Source: Silurus meridionalis (Eukaryota; Chordata; Actinopteri; Siluriformes; Siluridae). From it: a stretch of 64,000 nucleotides of DNA. The stretch covers positions 10,602,454 to 10,666,453 of the forward strand of contig NC_060899.1 of NCBI RefSeq assembly GCF_014805685.1, read 5' to 3'. This document shows, piece after piece, positions 13,922 to 26,425 of the stretch. The notes under the pieces were generated by a model. That model did no database searches. It was not told the DNA's origin and was given only the letters and a program-made list of their open reading frames with translations. Position 1 is the first letter of the stretch, and each line of letters begins with the position of its first letter. Position numbers and translations under genes: made by a program.

Positions 13922-14140
13922 AATGCAACATTCTGATTGGTCAGAAGGTGTTGGTCGTTTTTCTGTACCAGCCTTGACAGCAGTTCTAACTGCAAAGGAA
14001 ATAACACGTTTCTATTAATGTACTTATGCATATATAGCACTGTTTCTATAGTAACAACTATGATGAACCTAATGAATAAAAAAAAAAAGATGATATGGTT
14101 AGGCTTTATATGCTCTTTCTCAGTAACGTGGTGAAGTGTC
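13922..14140. repeat. Probable MITE, copy 1
   Basis: The stretch from ATTCTGATTGGTCAGAAGG (about 13931) to TGTTTCTATAGTAACAAC (about 14040) resembles a short non-autonomous DNA element common in fish. A diverged reverse-orientation relative is at 40215-40410. I could not define terminal repeats. Confidence 0.35.
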
Positions 14141-14577
14141 TCAGCTTCATAAGTTGTGGAAATAACTGTTTATGTCAATATTGTACAAAATTAATTATAA
14201 CTGAATGGAAAAACAGTGTGACCAAATTGTTTTAGTGTAGAATGAATAAAATATTGATGGATGTTTTTTTAAGGAAAATATCCACCCATATTTTCAGTCA
14301 CAGTACAGCCCATTCTGCATTGTTTTCTCCCCATGCTTTACATTAACAACTGAGAAATGTGCATCAAACAGTTTTTATGTTTTATTAAAATCTTGGACAC
14401 TGCTAAGACCACATTGCATATACTCTATAAACTAAATTCTATTCTCCTTAACCCCTCACACCCTGTCTCCTCCATTGCTTTCTCTTTCTTTATCTTACTC
14501 TCGCCTTCTTTCCCAGACGTCATGTGGCTAAGGTCATCGATAGAGCTAGTGTTTTAATAACCCCATACACATGTGTG

Positions 14578-14587
14578 CGCACACACA

Positions 14588-14638
<51 letters not shown>
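14578..14638 (+). repeat. (CA)n microsatellite
   Basis: About 30 CA units with one CAGA interruption. Confidence 0.97.
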
Positions 14639-14641
<3 letters not shown>

Positions 14642-14781
14642 TAGACAGTCATACAATAAATGTATTTTTCATGCCTCACTTTCAACCCATTACTCTTAAA
14701 TGCAGGAACACAGTACAAACATATACAGTACAAAGCATGAGGTCCAGCTAGCATATCAGATGGATTAAATCAAGTCACTGT

Positions 14782-14783
<2 letters not shown>

Positions 14784-14830
<47 letters not shown>

Positions 14831-14842
14831 CCTCTCTCTCTT
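14784..14842 (+). repeat. (CT)n microsatellite
   Basis: About 42 bp of pure CT, then a decayed pyrimidine run. A GA array of similar length lies 150 bp away (14991-15034), so the two are inverted relative to each other. Confidence 0.97.
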
Positions 14843-14985
14843 TTCTTTCTGTCTCTTTTTTTCTCTTCTCTCCCACTTTTTGCCACTGGCCAAGTAATGT
14901 TAAGTAGGAGGGGAGGAAAAATTGAGTAGTGGATTTTGTTTTCCTATGTCTGATGAAAGCATATAGAGAAAAGAAAGAAAGGAGG

Positions 14986-14990
<5 letters not shown>

Positions 14991-15034
<44 letters not shown>
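14991..15034 (+). repeat. (GA)n microsatellite
   Basis: 22 GA units. It is followed at 15090-15170 by a small CpG-containing patch with no recognised function. Confidence 0.97.
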
Positions 15035-15037
<3 letters not shown>

Positions 15038-15863
15038 ACAGAGAACATGCTATTATTGTGCCTTTAAACCAAGTTCAGTTATGCTGTGACTGGCCAACAG
15101 GAAACTCAAGCGCCGGAAAACATGGCCGTAGTCTGGACCGGCACCGCGCCGACTGTCCGGAGTCTGTGGTAAATGCCTAAAAGGAATAGAGAATGTGTGA
15201 GGGAGAGAAGGAATGTGACAAACGTTTTCTTCTGTGCTGTAAAAGTATAGCAGTTGAATGGACATATTATAACCTGCCAGGGTTATTCTCTTTAGCTACA
15301 TTAGACCAAAGAACAAGATTTATAAATACAGCAACACAATCAGTCATAACAGATTAGTAATAACCCGGAGCTCATCTTCAATCACAGACTGTAGCTGAGA
15401 GCTAGACATTACCTCACAAAGTCAATTTACAGCGAGGAAATGGTTTATAATCCAGGTTATACCACCGTGAATCAGTCAGTGGACACAGTTAAGACAATAA
15501 AACATGCAGAATCTCCCCTGTGGCCAGCAGACAAGACAAGAGACCTCATCTTCAGAAATAGCCTTGCATTGCCACATACATTATTGCTGTAATATTGCAT
15601 AATTTGATTGAGTAATAAACGAGTCTGTATTTCCTTGTGCAGTTGAGCTCTTCAGTGTTTATATCCTGGGGCTGAAACAGTACGCACTAGCAAGTACTTT
15701 TATATTTGTGTGTAAAGCGTATTTACCTTTATGAAGTGTCAGAAATGGAAATCATTATGATCCCTGTGTGACCCAAATTTGACAGCATGCTGTCATTTTC
15801 CTGCGCAATGAGGGGTTTGAGGCGGCCTCAAGGGCCTGAAGGATGGACAGTTGGAGTTGTGTA

Positions 15864-15870
<7 letters not shown>

Positions 15871-15894
<24 letters not shown>
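15871..15894 (+). repeat. (AC)n microsatellite
   Basis: 12 units. Confidence 0.95.
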
Positions 15895-15968
15895 TTTTTC
15901 TCCATAGATGAGTATCACTATGCTAATCTTGTGTCTATTTTTCTGATTCTGCCCAGCAGACTTTAAAC

Positions 15969-15971
<3 letters not shown>

Positions 15972-16009
<38 letters not shown>

Positions 16010-16023
16010 CACACACGCACGCA

Positions 16024-16055
<32 letters not shown>

Positions 16056-16075
16056 CACACACGCACGCACACACG

Positions 16076-16118
<43 letters not shown>
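15972..16118 (+). repeat. Compound (CT)n-(AC)n-(GCAC)n-(AC)n array
   Basis: 34 bp of CT are followed by about 110 bp of alternating purine-pyrimidine sequence in which GCAC units alternate with AC blocks. The CG-containing part is a strong Z-DNA candidate. Confidence 0.97.
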
Positions 16119-16619
16119 AAAACACTCAAACTGGCTGAGCATTGACCGGCACTAATGGCCTAATGGCATTGGCCTACATACAGTGTCTTCTAGGCGAGTC
16201 TCTCCACCATGCATCCTGTGGCAGTTTGCATGCTTCATATTCACACTAAATGCCAGTGTTTATGAATTATTTTAGTAAGCATTTATTTTTGTTCAGACCT
16301 ACCTTTATCTTTCTGTGCCCTCAATTCATTCCTTCCTTGGCTTTCTTATGTATTCTGGCTTGTTCTGTCTCATTCAGAAAAAAGATAACGAAAAGTGATT
16401 GTGAAGAACGACCGTAGCTCTTTCACTCTTTTTCCATCGTCAATCTGTTCATTTACTGTCGCCGGTCATTTCTCTCTGACACGTGATCCTGTTATTCTTC
16501 CTTTTCATCTGTCCTTTCTGTCATGCTGTCACTTGAACACTAGTCGCACAATGTCACTGCAGGTCTCCTGTAAAAGATTCTTTTTTTCTCCCTGTTTCCC
16601 ACATGACGATTCTTTAGAC

Positions 16620-16643
16620 GCACACACACACACACACACACAC
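16620..16643 (+). repeat. (CA)n microsatellite
   Basis: 12 units followed by a short A run. Confidence 0.95.
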
Positions 16644-17278
16644 AAAAAAAACAAGTCCATGTCCTGATGTGTGCCGCTGTCAGCTGCTCTCTACAAGTCT
16701 TCCCCCCTGAGATCAATCAGGGACGGATGGCAGGTCGGTGTTTACCATAAAACCCAACCTGAGGCTGATTTACACTGTGCACTTCTGACTCCAGCCATTT
16801 CCTTTGTTTAGAGTTTCAGACCATATTTCACTTCAAATGCTCTAAGTGTTATGGAAATGGTGGCAGCTGCTGCAATTGTTTTGATCAGATGCAGAGAGAT
16901 TTGTTGGAACACAATATAGTGTGCAGACTCATGCAGGAACCCACACACATACATATGCAGACATACACAGAACATACACAGACATACACAGAACCTTGGC
17001 CAGACATTTGAATAATAGTAGTCTGTGTGTTAATGCCAGAGATTGTGTAACAGTAAAAAATTATTAAACATGAATGGATATATTCCATTCATCACGAGCC
17101 AGTGACTTTTTCACCTCCTTTATGATTCCAATTTTTTGTTGAGTTTTTTGCTTTATTGTTCATTTAATTTTCAATTGCTTCAATGTGTGCAATGTATTTC
17201 ATTGACGTTTTTGAAGTTTTTTTTAACAACACTTATGTAATGTAATGTAATAATAATCATCATAATAATAATTATTTT

Positions 17279-17600
17279 GGCTTATCCTGTTAGGTGTCGC
17301 CCCAGCTGATCACCCCTCGCCATCCTCTTTCAAACCAACCACCTGCATGTCTTCCCTCACCACATCCCTAAACCTCCTCCTTGGCCTTCCTCTTTTCCTC
17401 CTGCCTGGCGGCTCCATTCTCAGCATGCTTTTACAGATATACCGCATGTCCCTCCTCTGCACATTACCAAATCTTTTCAGTTTAGCCTTCCTTACCTTGT
17501 CTCCAAAACATCCTACCTGTGTGGTCCCTCTTATAAAGTCATTTCTAATCCTGTCCATCTTTAACTATGCCACCTACAGCTCCGCCTCCCGACTTTTTGT
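17279..17600 (-). mobile_element. RTE-like LINE 3' fragment
   Basis: On the minus strand about 80 codons (17310-17558) encode the C-terminal tail typical of a fish RTE-type reverse transcriptase ORF: GDKVRKAKL, RFGNVQRRD, LRMEPPGRRKRGRPRRRF and DVVREDMQVVG. Compared with the family, about 30 bp are missing just upstream of MDRIRN and the last codons are disrupted before the expected CGDP stop region. The 3' end reads GGCGACACCTAACAGGATAAGCC and passes into an AAT-rich tail (17249-17278). It is 5'-truncated and dead. Confidence 0.8.
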
Positions 17601-17727
17601 CATTTTATATATATATTTATTATTATAATAATAATAAATATAATTATATTATTATATATTATAATTATAATATATAATATTATATATAATAATAATTATT
17701 ATTAGAATAATAATATAATAAATGATA

Positions 17728-17780
<53 letters not shown>
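17601..17780. repeat. AT-only simple repeat with (ATT)n
   Basis: A 180-bp tract is made almost only of A and T, with self-complementary ATAATTATAAT stretches (17631-17720) and then pure (ATT)n (17729-17780). It abuts the 5' truncation point of the RTE-like fragment. Confidence 0.9.
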
Positions 17781-17783
<3 letters not shown>

Positions 17784-18506
17784 ACCTCGTTTATACTGTA
17801 TACATTTGCACAAGTTTAGTTATAGTAACTTCACCTTGTTATAACATTATAATGACATTCGAGGCAGTTCCTTCCTGTCTTGCCTCACTCCACAACCTCT
17901 CTTCCTTTGGTGCTTCCCATGTTACCTATTTTTATATCAGCCTTGAAGAGGTGCAGAGTGAAATGCAGGAACACTCGTCTGCACCGTGTCTTTCATCAGA
18001 GGATAGTCATGGTTGGGTGGGCCACCATTTGTCCCGGATCTTTTTTCCACAGGCCCCCTAGCTTCCCATCACCTCCCTTCCTGCCACACTTTTGTCCTGG
18101 AGATAATTCCGGGGCCATCATGTAAGTGTGGTCTGCACCACCTCATAGTGTACAGCCTGCACAGCCTGGCGACGTCTAGTTGACTCTGATGTCTTATAAA
18201 TCACGAATAAATAATACAGAGGCCTTATGTTACACATTATATGTTGTGCTCAAATGAATTTAATAATGGGCACTGGCTACTGAAGAAGATATGGGGGAAT
18301 TTAGGAGCTGTTGTAGTTTCCTAGGCAGTGCCCTGAGACTTTCTCAAATTCTCTCCAAACCTCCAGTTCCTGCACGCAGGATAACTAGAGCTGGTGATCA
18401 TCTTTCCTTTGTAGCAAATTTCCGTCTGCTTGTTCCTTTATTGATCGTTTAAAGTGGTGGCAATCGGTTCCAATTTATCTTTGTGTGTAGCGGCATGTGT
18501 TGCCTG

Positions 18507-18510
<4 letters not shown>

Positions 18511-18560
<50 letters not shown>
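18511..18560 (+). repeat. (GT)n microsatellite
   Basis: 25 perfect units. Confidence 0.98.
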
Positions 18561-18562
<2 letters not shown>

Positions 18563-19194
18563 AAGGGTGGTGTTTTAGCTGTGGCTTTGCATCAAAAGAC
18601 ACTTGAATGGCACACATTCCACTCAATTTAAGGCTAATAAAAAATTCATTAAAATCAACGATGCTATTCAGTAAACTAAAGTTGACATTGCGGTGCTTTC
18701 TCACAAAGGAAGACATTTATTTAAAAACTATTCGAGGATTCTTTGGGGTCAGCACTTTATAATAGTCCAGTTTTCCACCTCAGGAAAGTCTTCAGAATAG
18801 GGACTTTGTGCTTTGTAGTTTCTATGTGAGGTGACAAGCTGTATTTGTTTTCGCATTATTAACTTTAGGAGAGAGAAAAAAGGGCTGAGGCGGAGAGAAA
18901 AAGGCAGGTGAGGGAATAGTTATTTATAGCTGCTATGCAAGGGATGACAGAAACTAATTTGTATCATGGACGTTCCACAACAACAAATCTAATTGTAAAT
19001 GGGAACAAAAAAAAATCTTTCTTTGATAAATGATAATAGTAATTGTTACCAAATATTGTTTGTGGCACAAGCGGAATAAAACAATACAAAATACTGCTGT
19101 TGGTAAACAAACACCTTGGAGGTGTTAATTTTCTTTCCATAAATGCTTGTCACATGTTTTAGTTCTTACTTAATGAATAATGATAATAATTATA

Positions 19195-19330
19195 ATAATG
19201 ATGATGATGATGATGATTATGATAATGAGAAGAATAACAACAAAAATGACAACATGATAATACATTATTAATAAATTATAATAATATTATTAGTGGTGGT
19301 AGTAGTAGTAGTAGTAATAGTAGCAGCGGT
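19195..19330 (+). repeat. Trinucleotide-rich stretch (ATG, AAT, AGT units)
   Basis: Short blocks of GATGAT, ATAATA and TAGTAGTAG alternate, giving a cryptically simple region with no long pure array. Confidence 0.85.
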
Positions 19331-19371
19331 ATTAATATGTGAATAAGAGATAAAGTCAGGCAGAGAGAAAG

Positions 19372-19376
<5 letters not shown>

Positions 19377-19445
<69 letters not shown>

Positions 19446-19473
19446 AGAGAGAGTGAGCGAGAGAGAGAGAGAG
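19377..19473 (+). repeat. (GA)n microsatellite
   Basis: About 60 bp of pure GA with decayed edges. Confidence 0.97.
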
Positions 19474-19838
19474 CCCAAACACTCTTTATAAATCCATAAC
19501 TTTAAGGTCAGCCATTGGCCTTACAAAAGCAGGACAGTGCTGGTTAGCACTGGTGGATGGAGAGCTGGAGAGACATGACAAAGGCAGAGTGTAGCTCCAC
19601 AGGCAAACACTGATTGGAATTGTTGAAGTATAAAAAAGGAAAGTGAGTGTAATGATAACAGTGAACTAGAGCAGCAGGCATTCCGGGTCAGACATGTTTT
19701 CTAAGCCAGTGTGTGTTTATGTGTGCTACCTGTGCAGTGAATAAAGCCATTCATATATACACACACATACATACTTCATGTCTTTGTCTGTCTATACACA
19801 TTCTTCCTGTCTTGACAAATTTACTCTACCAGCCCCCC

Positions 19839-19841
19839 GTG

Positions 19842-19916
<75 letters not shown>
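19839..19916 (+). repeat. (GC)4(AC)n array
   Basis: GTGCGCGCGC runs directly into about 33 AC units: 78 bp of strictly alternating purine and pyrimidine, a good Z-DNA candidate. Confidence 0.98.
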
Positions 19917-19918
<2 letters not shown>

Positions 19919-21984
19919 CTCTTTCTTGTGTCCTAATTCCCATTGTCCTAATCACACTTTTTTTGTACAATCACACTTTTTTCCACTTCTCACACTGCTT
20001 TTTTTTTCATCTTATCATCACTCTCCTCTTTCTTCTATTCACCATTCATATTCACACTCTCTGCGTTGTGTGACCATATATAGATTTCAGCATAGCAGTA
20101 TGGAGCGCTATGTGAGCTCTGTAATCAGGATCTTTTAGGAGCCCTCCCCATAGGTGGCCTTAAAGCTGATTTATTACTAGCGCTTCTTCGTTGGAGAGTG
20201 CTGCTCACAGCCTCCTACACTGACACTGCCTGAAAAGGTCACTGGAAAGCAGTTTCAGCTAGAAGGCATTGTCAGGGAAATATTGACCGGGTTTAGGTCG
20301 TTTAGGACATAACCCAAATTGTGTAGGCTGCCGAGTATCTCTGGCCAGATAAACCAGATCAGAAACAGACAGGACACAAATGTGCACGCAAGCACATTAT
20401 TCCCCCGAACACATGTCCGATTGCTTCTGGGGTCTTGTAGTGCCATTCAGTGTGCAATAGTAGATCAAGGGCCACAATGTTTGGCCCGAAGCCAACTCAT
20501 ATGTGGAGTTCAGATTGCAATCTTACTCTGTAAATATCCACCAGGCCATGCAGCGGCAGTGATGGAAGGCTAGAGCAGAATTGCGGAGGTGGAGGAGAGC
20601 ACGAGCCCCTTACAGATCATTATTACTCCCTGCTGGGTGAGAGAAAGGAAGGATGGAAACCTAATTGCAAGTGCAGTGTAAGGGAAAAGAATTTGGAAGT
20701 GAGTGACCTTATCAGAAAGAAGAATGGAAAGCGAGCTGCCAAAATGAATAGAGCGAGAGAGTGACAAAGAGAGGAGGGGTGGGCATAGGCGGTATACAGA
20801 GAGATGAACAGAACCTGTAAAAACAAGTAAAAACAAGACAAGGAATGTGAATCAGTCATTTGAGTCATTTAGCTTAACAACAACACACTGGTTTTATGTT
20901 ATTCTCTCAAAATATTCTTCTTTAATGTTCCTCTGACGAACTTTCACATTTTTCCTTCCTTCATTTCTTTCACCCTCCCTCCCTCCCTTCCTCCCTCTCG
21001 CTCATCTCTCCCTCTTTCATGCCGTCTGTCTGAGCTTAACAGGCTGCTGTGGGAAGTGCCAGCAATCGCTCTCGCTAATGTCTGTTTGATGAAGATGCCA
21101 CAGATTGTCAGTGTGATAAAGCAGTGAACTACATTTGTCAACTCCTGACAGGCTCACTCACTGCCTTATATCCCCTATAAGCTAAAGCGCAGTATGGACA
21201 GGAGATTGAGGGTAACGTAGTTTTACTGTAGTAGGATTAAATCGATTTTTGCTTAGAGTCAGGGATGTTCAGGGGACTTTACAGATTGCGAGAAGCACAA
21301 AACTTTGTTACAGAATCAATGGTCCATTAGTGAGACTTTTTTCATTTCAAGGTCAATAAATGTATGGCATTATTTCCAAATCAACCCTCAAATCGCAGTT
21401 ATTTGAAAGAGTTTATGGAGCCATTTTTGCTTTTGTAGTTGTGCTTTAAGATCTACAATAACAAAATCTGACAGCCAGCATTGCTGTGCCTTTTCCTGTT
21501 CCTCTGTCCCTGAAATTAAACTTTTTCGTGTGTGTCAATCTCATGTTAATCTTGAGTACCTATAAGCAGTATTGCATTTTTCATATTTCCAAAAAGTCTT
21601 TGGTTTTATCAGAAAGAAAGATACAGTTTTACAATTTTCTCCAAAAGCAGCTGAGCTCCCGAAACCATGTCCAGGGCGACGCTAAAGAGTCCTGAGCCCA
21701 CCCATTTTATGCGCAGCGATTGTCTGCAAGCTGTGACATCGATATAAATAACATAGGAACAAACATTTTATAGCCTCAAAATAACTATGGCAAACAATCA
21801 GATCCAGCCAGACATATTTGACCTACAATCGAAACCTGAGCAGTGTCTACATGTATATATACTGTACATGTCTGTAAGAACTGAATAAGGTTCTCCTTCC
21901 CTCTCATCCAAATACACACTTCATTGGCGATGTTCTTCCTGAGCAAATCCTGTGCAGCGATGTGGACGACTTCCATAAACGAAT

Positions 21985-23293
21985 AAAGTCAAGTTTATTT
22001 CTATAGCGCTTTTCACAACAGACATTGTCTCAAAGCAACTTTACAGAATTTAACAGTTAAGGTGAACAATGTGTATTTATCTCTGATGAGCAGCCATGGC
22101 AACTGTGGCTAGGAAAAACTCCATTAGATCTTATGAGGAAGAAACCTTGAGAGGAACCAGACTCAAAAGGGGAACCATCCTCATGTGGGTGATATCAAGA
22201 GTGTCACAGTCTTTAAACAATACAGAACACTGGAGAGTGAGAACTAACAAGAGCACCGGAATGAAAGATTATGAGTAATGTCCTTTCTACAGTCTAATAC
22301 AGTCATTTGAGATTATGGAACCAGGATCTACTGAGCAACTCATAAAATAGCTCAACATATGCGATCATCATAGATCCAAAACCAGCTTCTCCATGCCAGA
22401 GCCTTTAAACACTCAAAGAGGTCCAATGTCCAAACTCCACATAAAGTGGGATCCAATTGGCACTGGTACGTCTCTAGAAGGTTCAGGATGTTTGCGGGGT
22501 CGGCATCTACTTCTTTAAAGGTCCACAATCTTCATGAGGTGGGATGCGACTGGAGCTGGTGCAACCTCAGGATGCCTTGAGACGTGTAGAGAAAGAGAAG
22601 TAGTGGAGAGGAATTAGCGTAGCTGCCGTTCATGATATTAACAGCACAACTTGATAATGTGCATTTGATCAGATGTATTGGAGCATAATGTTATGATATG
22701 TGATGTGTGGTATGTGTAGGCCTTGCTAAAAAGATACGTTTTTAATCTGCACTTAAACTGGGACCTTTAGTGGACTTTGCTATACTAGGAACTACTAGAA
22801 TTCCGTAGTTTAAAGATCTCAAGGAGCGTGACAGGATTTGTAAGTAAGTAGCAGTAGTTTGTAGTCTATTTGAAACATAACAGGTAGGGATGATAAGATT
22901 GGGGTTATATGATCATATTTTCTCGACCTTGTGAGAACTCTGGCTGCTGCATTCTGGACTAACTGTAGCTTGTTTATTAATGATGCAGGACATCCACCTG
23001 GTAATGCATTACAATAGTCCAGTCTGGAGGTCATGAACGCATGGACGAGCTTCTCTGCATCAGATATAAACAACATGTTTCTTAGCAATATTTCTAAGAT
23101 GAAAGAAGGCTGTTTTTGTAATATGGTTGATAAGATTTTTAAAAGACAAGTTGCAGTCTAAAATAACTCCCAGGTATTTTACTGTTGAACTAGTAGTTAC
23201 AGAACATCCTTCTAAATGCAGGTTGAAATGCTGAAGCTTCTGTGTACTGGTTTTTGGGCCAATGAGCAAAATCTCTGTCTTATCAGAATTTAA
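21985..23293 (-). mobile_element. 5'-truncated L2-like LINE with reverse transcriptase C-terminus
   Basis: On the minus strand, codons from 23293 downward read LNSDKTEILLIGPK, then VKYLGVILDCNLSFK, HLRNIAK, SRLDYCNALPGG, LQLVQNAAARVLTRSRK and HITPILSSL. These are end-of-RT motifs of L2/CR1-group LINEs. A frameshift lies near 23070-23090. A three-codon deletion removes the HWL normally following SSL. About 830 bp of 3' region follow, ending with GCTTTGAGACAATGTC and AGCGCTATAGAAATAAA near 21985-22045. No intact ORF remains. Confidence 0.85.
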
Positions 23294-23441
23294 TAATAAT
23301 AAGAATCACATTGATAGGCGTGCTCTTGGTCTCGCTCTGGTTGCAGGGTGCACTTTCTTTCGAGAGAAGTGCCCATACGAGTAATTCCTCCCTCCATGAC
23401 ATCATGAAGGGCCATACTTAAAAAAAAAAAAAAAAAAAAAC
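23294..23441 (+). repeat. Unclassified element ending in a 20-bp poly-A
   Basis: A GC-richer segment (CATTGATAGGCGTGCTC to GGGCCATACTT) ends in about 21 A's. It starts exactly where the reverse transcriptase homology of the neighbouring LINE stops. The poly-A end suggests a retroposed unit on the + strand, but no pol III boxes or coding homology were recognised. The sequence to about 23640 may belong to the same repeat. Confidence 0.4.
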
Positions 23442-23639
23442 AATTCCACAAAATATAAACCTGGCCGGAATGTATTTGGCACAGAAATACTCCATCAAAG
23501 GTCCAAATCATTTTTTTGGCCATGTTTAGCATGAGAATCCAATTCTTTAACAGTCTAATTAACTCACATGAAATAGCATTAGGACCCCCCCTTAATAATA
23601 TAGTAAGCATCTAAGCTTTTCCCCTTAATGTGGAGTTCC

Positions 23640-26408
23640 ATACATCAGTCCTGTAACTATAACATGAATACGAAAGTATGAAGAAACACTGACATAACAA
23701 GGCAAATTAAAATTCAGTACAAATCCTTTTGCAACTGTCCTCAGCACAACCCAGTCAAAGCAGTGTCAACTTGGTGAAACATGTACAAAAAAATCAAGAT
23801 GCCATACGGAAATCATGTTGGAGAGCTCACTGAAGCTCACAGCTAAAACATTCTTCAGTGACATGGTTACTGTCTGTCAAGGTATGCAGGAATTCATATA
23901 TATGTTTCCTTTATTATAAACTAATGCACTTAGCAAGTTTATTAGCTGGCTATTATGTTGTGTCAGCTACTACTTTTTAACCTAGTCGATTAGGTTTCTA
24001 GGCAACCAAATATGAGACCTCACACACAATCTTTTACTTGCCCACTGGAATAGCTAATACATGTATATTTTCATATCTTGTAAAAAATCATTAATAAAGA
24101 TATTTTTGGGAGCGGTACTAGCTACTTTGAACTGTTATTAACAACTCTTAGATTTTAATTGCTAATACATTTATTTATTTCTTGCTTTTTTAAATAAGAT
24201 GGTCGCTAAAATTTCTTGCATGCTAGCATTGTTGGAAGGCTAATGTTGGATTTAACAAGCTATTCTTTAGCTGAAAGAGCAGGAGTGTGTGCCTGTTTTA
24301 TGTAAGACTAGGCCTACTTTTACAGCCAAACTCTGTATTTATTACACCCGTTTAATGTGCAATGAAACATTTAGCTCAACTATTATAATCAGTATTTGTA
24401 GACAGCAGGGTGCATCTTTATCAGTTCCAGGTTTCAGTTCTAAATGTGTGAAGCTCATTGTTTATACAGGTAGGTTAGACTGTCCTCTGAATATCCTTCA
24501 CGTTCAAATCAGATTTTGAACAATTACTTGGAGAAAAGAGACGTTGTCTTGTGTATTCCTGAATTTCATCCCTGCAGGTCTTTCTGAAGTCTCCTGATGG
24601 AGTGCCACTAATTATAGATGCAGCACTTCTGAGAAGCTCTGTGCAGTCACCATTGATTATGTTCTAACGTTCTTTGCTTATTTGGTTTCCTCTCATTCCT
24701 TTGATAGTTTTTGATCCCCCAAACCCCATTAAGCTGTGCCTCTCTCCAACTCTAAAACACTCATTTGCCAGTTCTGACCTCAGCTGAAAGCTCTTATTTT
24801 AGATTTCAGCGAGTGACGTGGGTAGCTGGGGAAGTGGTTGTGGCTTTCGATATTGCTGACATAGGAATTGTACTGTGGCTTACGGTGTAGCTCATAACCA
24901 TTTAACAGAACAATTGCACACACATAAAGTAAAATCGCCACACTGAAGTATTTCTTACCAAGCAGGCCATTGGTCTGTAAAAAACACTCTTAACAGAAAC
25001 TATGCACATGTTTATTTGCTCATCGAGTTTTCTTAGACACTTCTATTTTAGAAGCCCAAATGTGGGCCCGTAAGGTTGTTCTGAGTGTTTATATTATGTA
25101 GCCTTGCAGAGTTAGCATGTTGGTTAATACCAAGTATAAACATCCTGACTGCTTTCTAGTACATTTTGGAGATCACTCTGACTGATTACTGTTGTAATAT
25201 TGGAGCAAATAGTGTGGAGTACAAAGGTTTTAGCCCACATCGAAAATTTGAAAGTAAACATTAAGATTGGAATAAACAATTTTTTTTTACATTTTAAAAT
25301 ATTTAAAATGAATCAAGTAAATGTTCAGTATCTTGAATATTTAATATGACATACAGCTTTTGGAACCCACTGTAAATTCTGACAAATTCTGTGCTGTTAT
25401 AAACATTTAATATCTAATATTATTAACATTATATTATTTAACAGGCCCACAAAAGCCCCCCACATTCACACATGAGAATACTCTTTATGGTGAAATAAAT
25501 TCACCAATGTTTTTGTTATACTTTTACTTCTTTTTCATTTATTTGTTTTTTCCTCAGCTTTAATGAGTTCCACATCAAACTCATATGATTTCTGTAACAT
25601 GAGCATAATTTTAAAATGATTAATGAAAATTGAGCCAAGTGTTTTAATTGTCATGTCGGAAAAATGTAAAATGAGCCAATGTAAACAGAACGAAAGGTTA
25701 AAAAAACTGCTGTTCCTCCCCCACTGGATTGCTTTAAACAGCTCTGTGGTTCAACTGCAGGAGAAAAGGATACTCAAAAAAGAGAGGACAGAGGAATGTG
25801 GCCTCCTAGTAAATCCTAAAGTGGGACATTTAAGCCAATTAGGCAGAGGAAAAAAAACACCAAATACCAAAAAGTTCAGCAGGGGTTATTCAAAAACTCA
25901 TTCTCAATGTGCTGACTTGGCCCGAGTCCTCAATTTTGGGTCACAGCTCTACATTTAGCTGACTGCTTATAAGCATTACAAAATTGCTTAAATTGCTTAT
26001 AAGCCGAAAGTTTCACAAAGATTCACAGTTAGATTTTGGTGAAAAATAGGGTAACATCCGGGCCCCCAAATGGTTGTGAGAAAACTGAAATCATTCTGAT
26101 CCTGATGGCCTCGGTTTAAAAAGATAGATTCAGCTGGTACCATGTTCCTTGGAAGGAGCAAGTGTTAGCCTTCAACCTCCCCACTCTTAGAAAATGGCTG
26201 ATTTTCTATTTATTGAGCATAGATGAACACCACAACAGAGTAACATCAAAATGACCAGATTGTGCAGACTCTGCATGTAATTTCAAAGTTAGTGTTTTGA
26301 TTTTTTTAAGAAACAGTATGATTGATAATCAGTACAATTAATAGTGGTATTTGAACGCATTAATGTTTTAACATTTTATTATTACAGAAATATATATTTA
26401 TATACTGA
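23640..26408. other. Unique AT-rich intronic sequence
   Basis: No repeat family, exon or RNA was recognised. Confidence 0.45.
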
Positions 26409-26425
26409 TATATAGTAACTAAAAG
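26409..26425. repeat. Target-site duplication, left copy
   Basis: TATATAGTAACTAAAAG, identical to the copy on the right side of the SINE. Confidence 0.95.

Larger units (their letters stand above)
14141..17278. other. Microsatellite-dense intronic sequence
   Basis: Seven dinucleotide arrays are separated by unique DNA. No coding segment was recognised. Around 15090-15170 there is a short CpG-containing patch. Confidence 0.45.
17781..21984. other. Unique intronic sequence with GT, GA and AC arrays
   Basis: Nothing else was recognised. 20940-21010 is a decayed pyrimidine-rich stretch (CTCCCTCCCTCCC). Confidence 0.45.

Noticed and set aside
17310..17558. 82-codon minus-strand frame as a host gene
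   Set aside because: The Arg/Lys-rich motifs are those of the RTE-type LINE C-terminus, with an AAT-rich tail after it.
22096..22278. 60-codon + strand frame with a plausible-looking protein
   Set aside because: It is antisense to the 3' region of the L2-like LINE, and the similar sequence in other copies is repeat DNA, not a gene.
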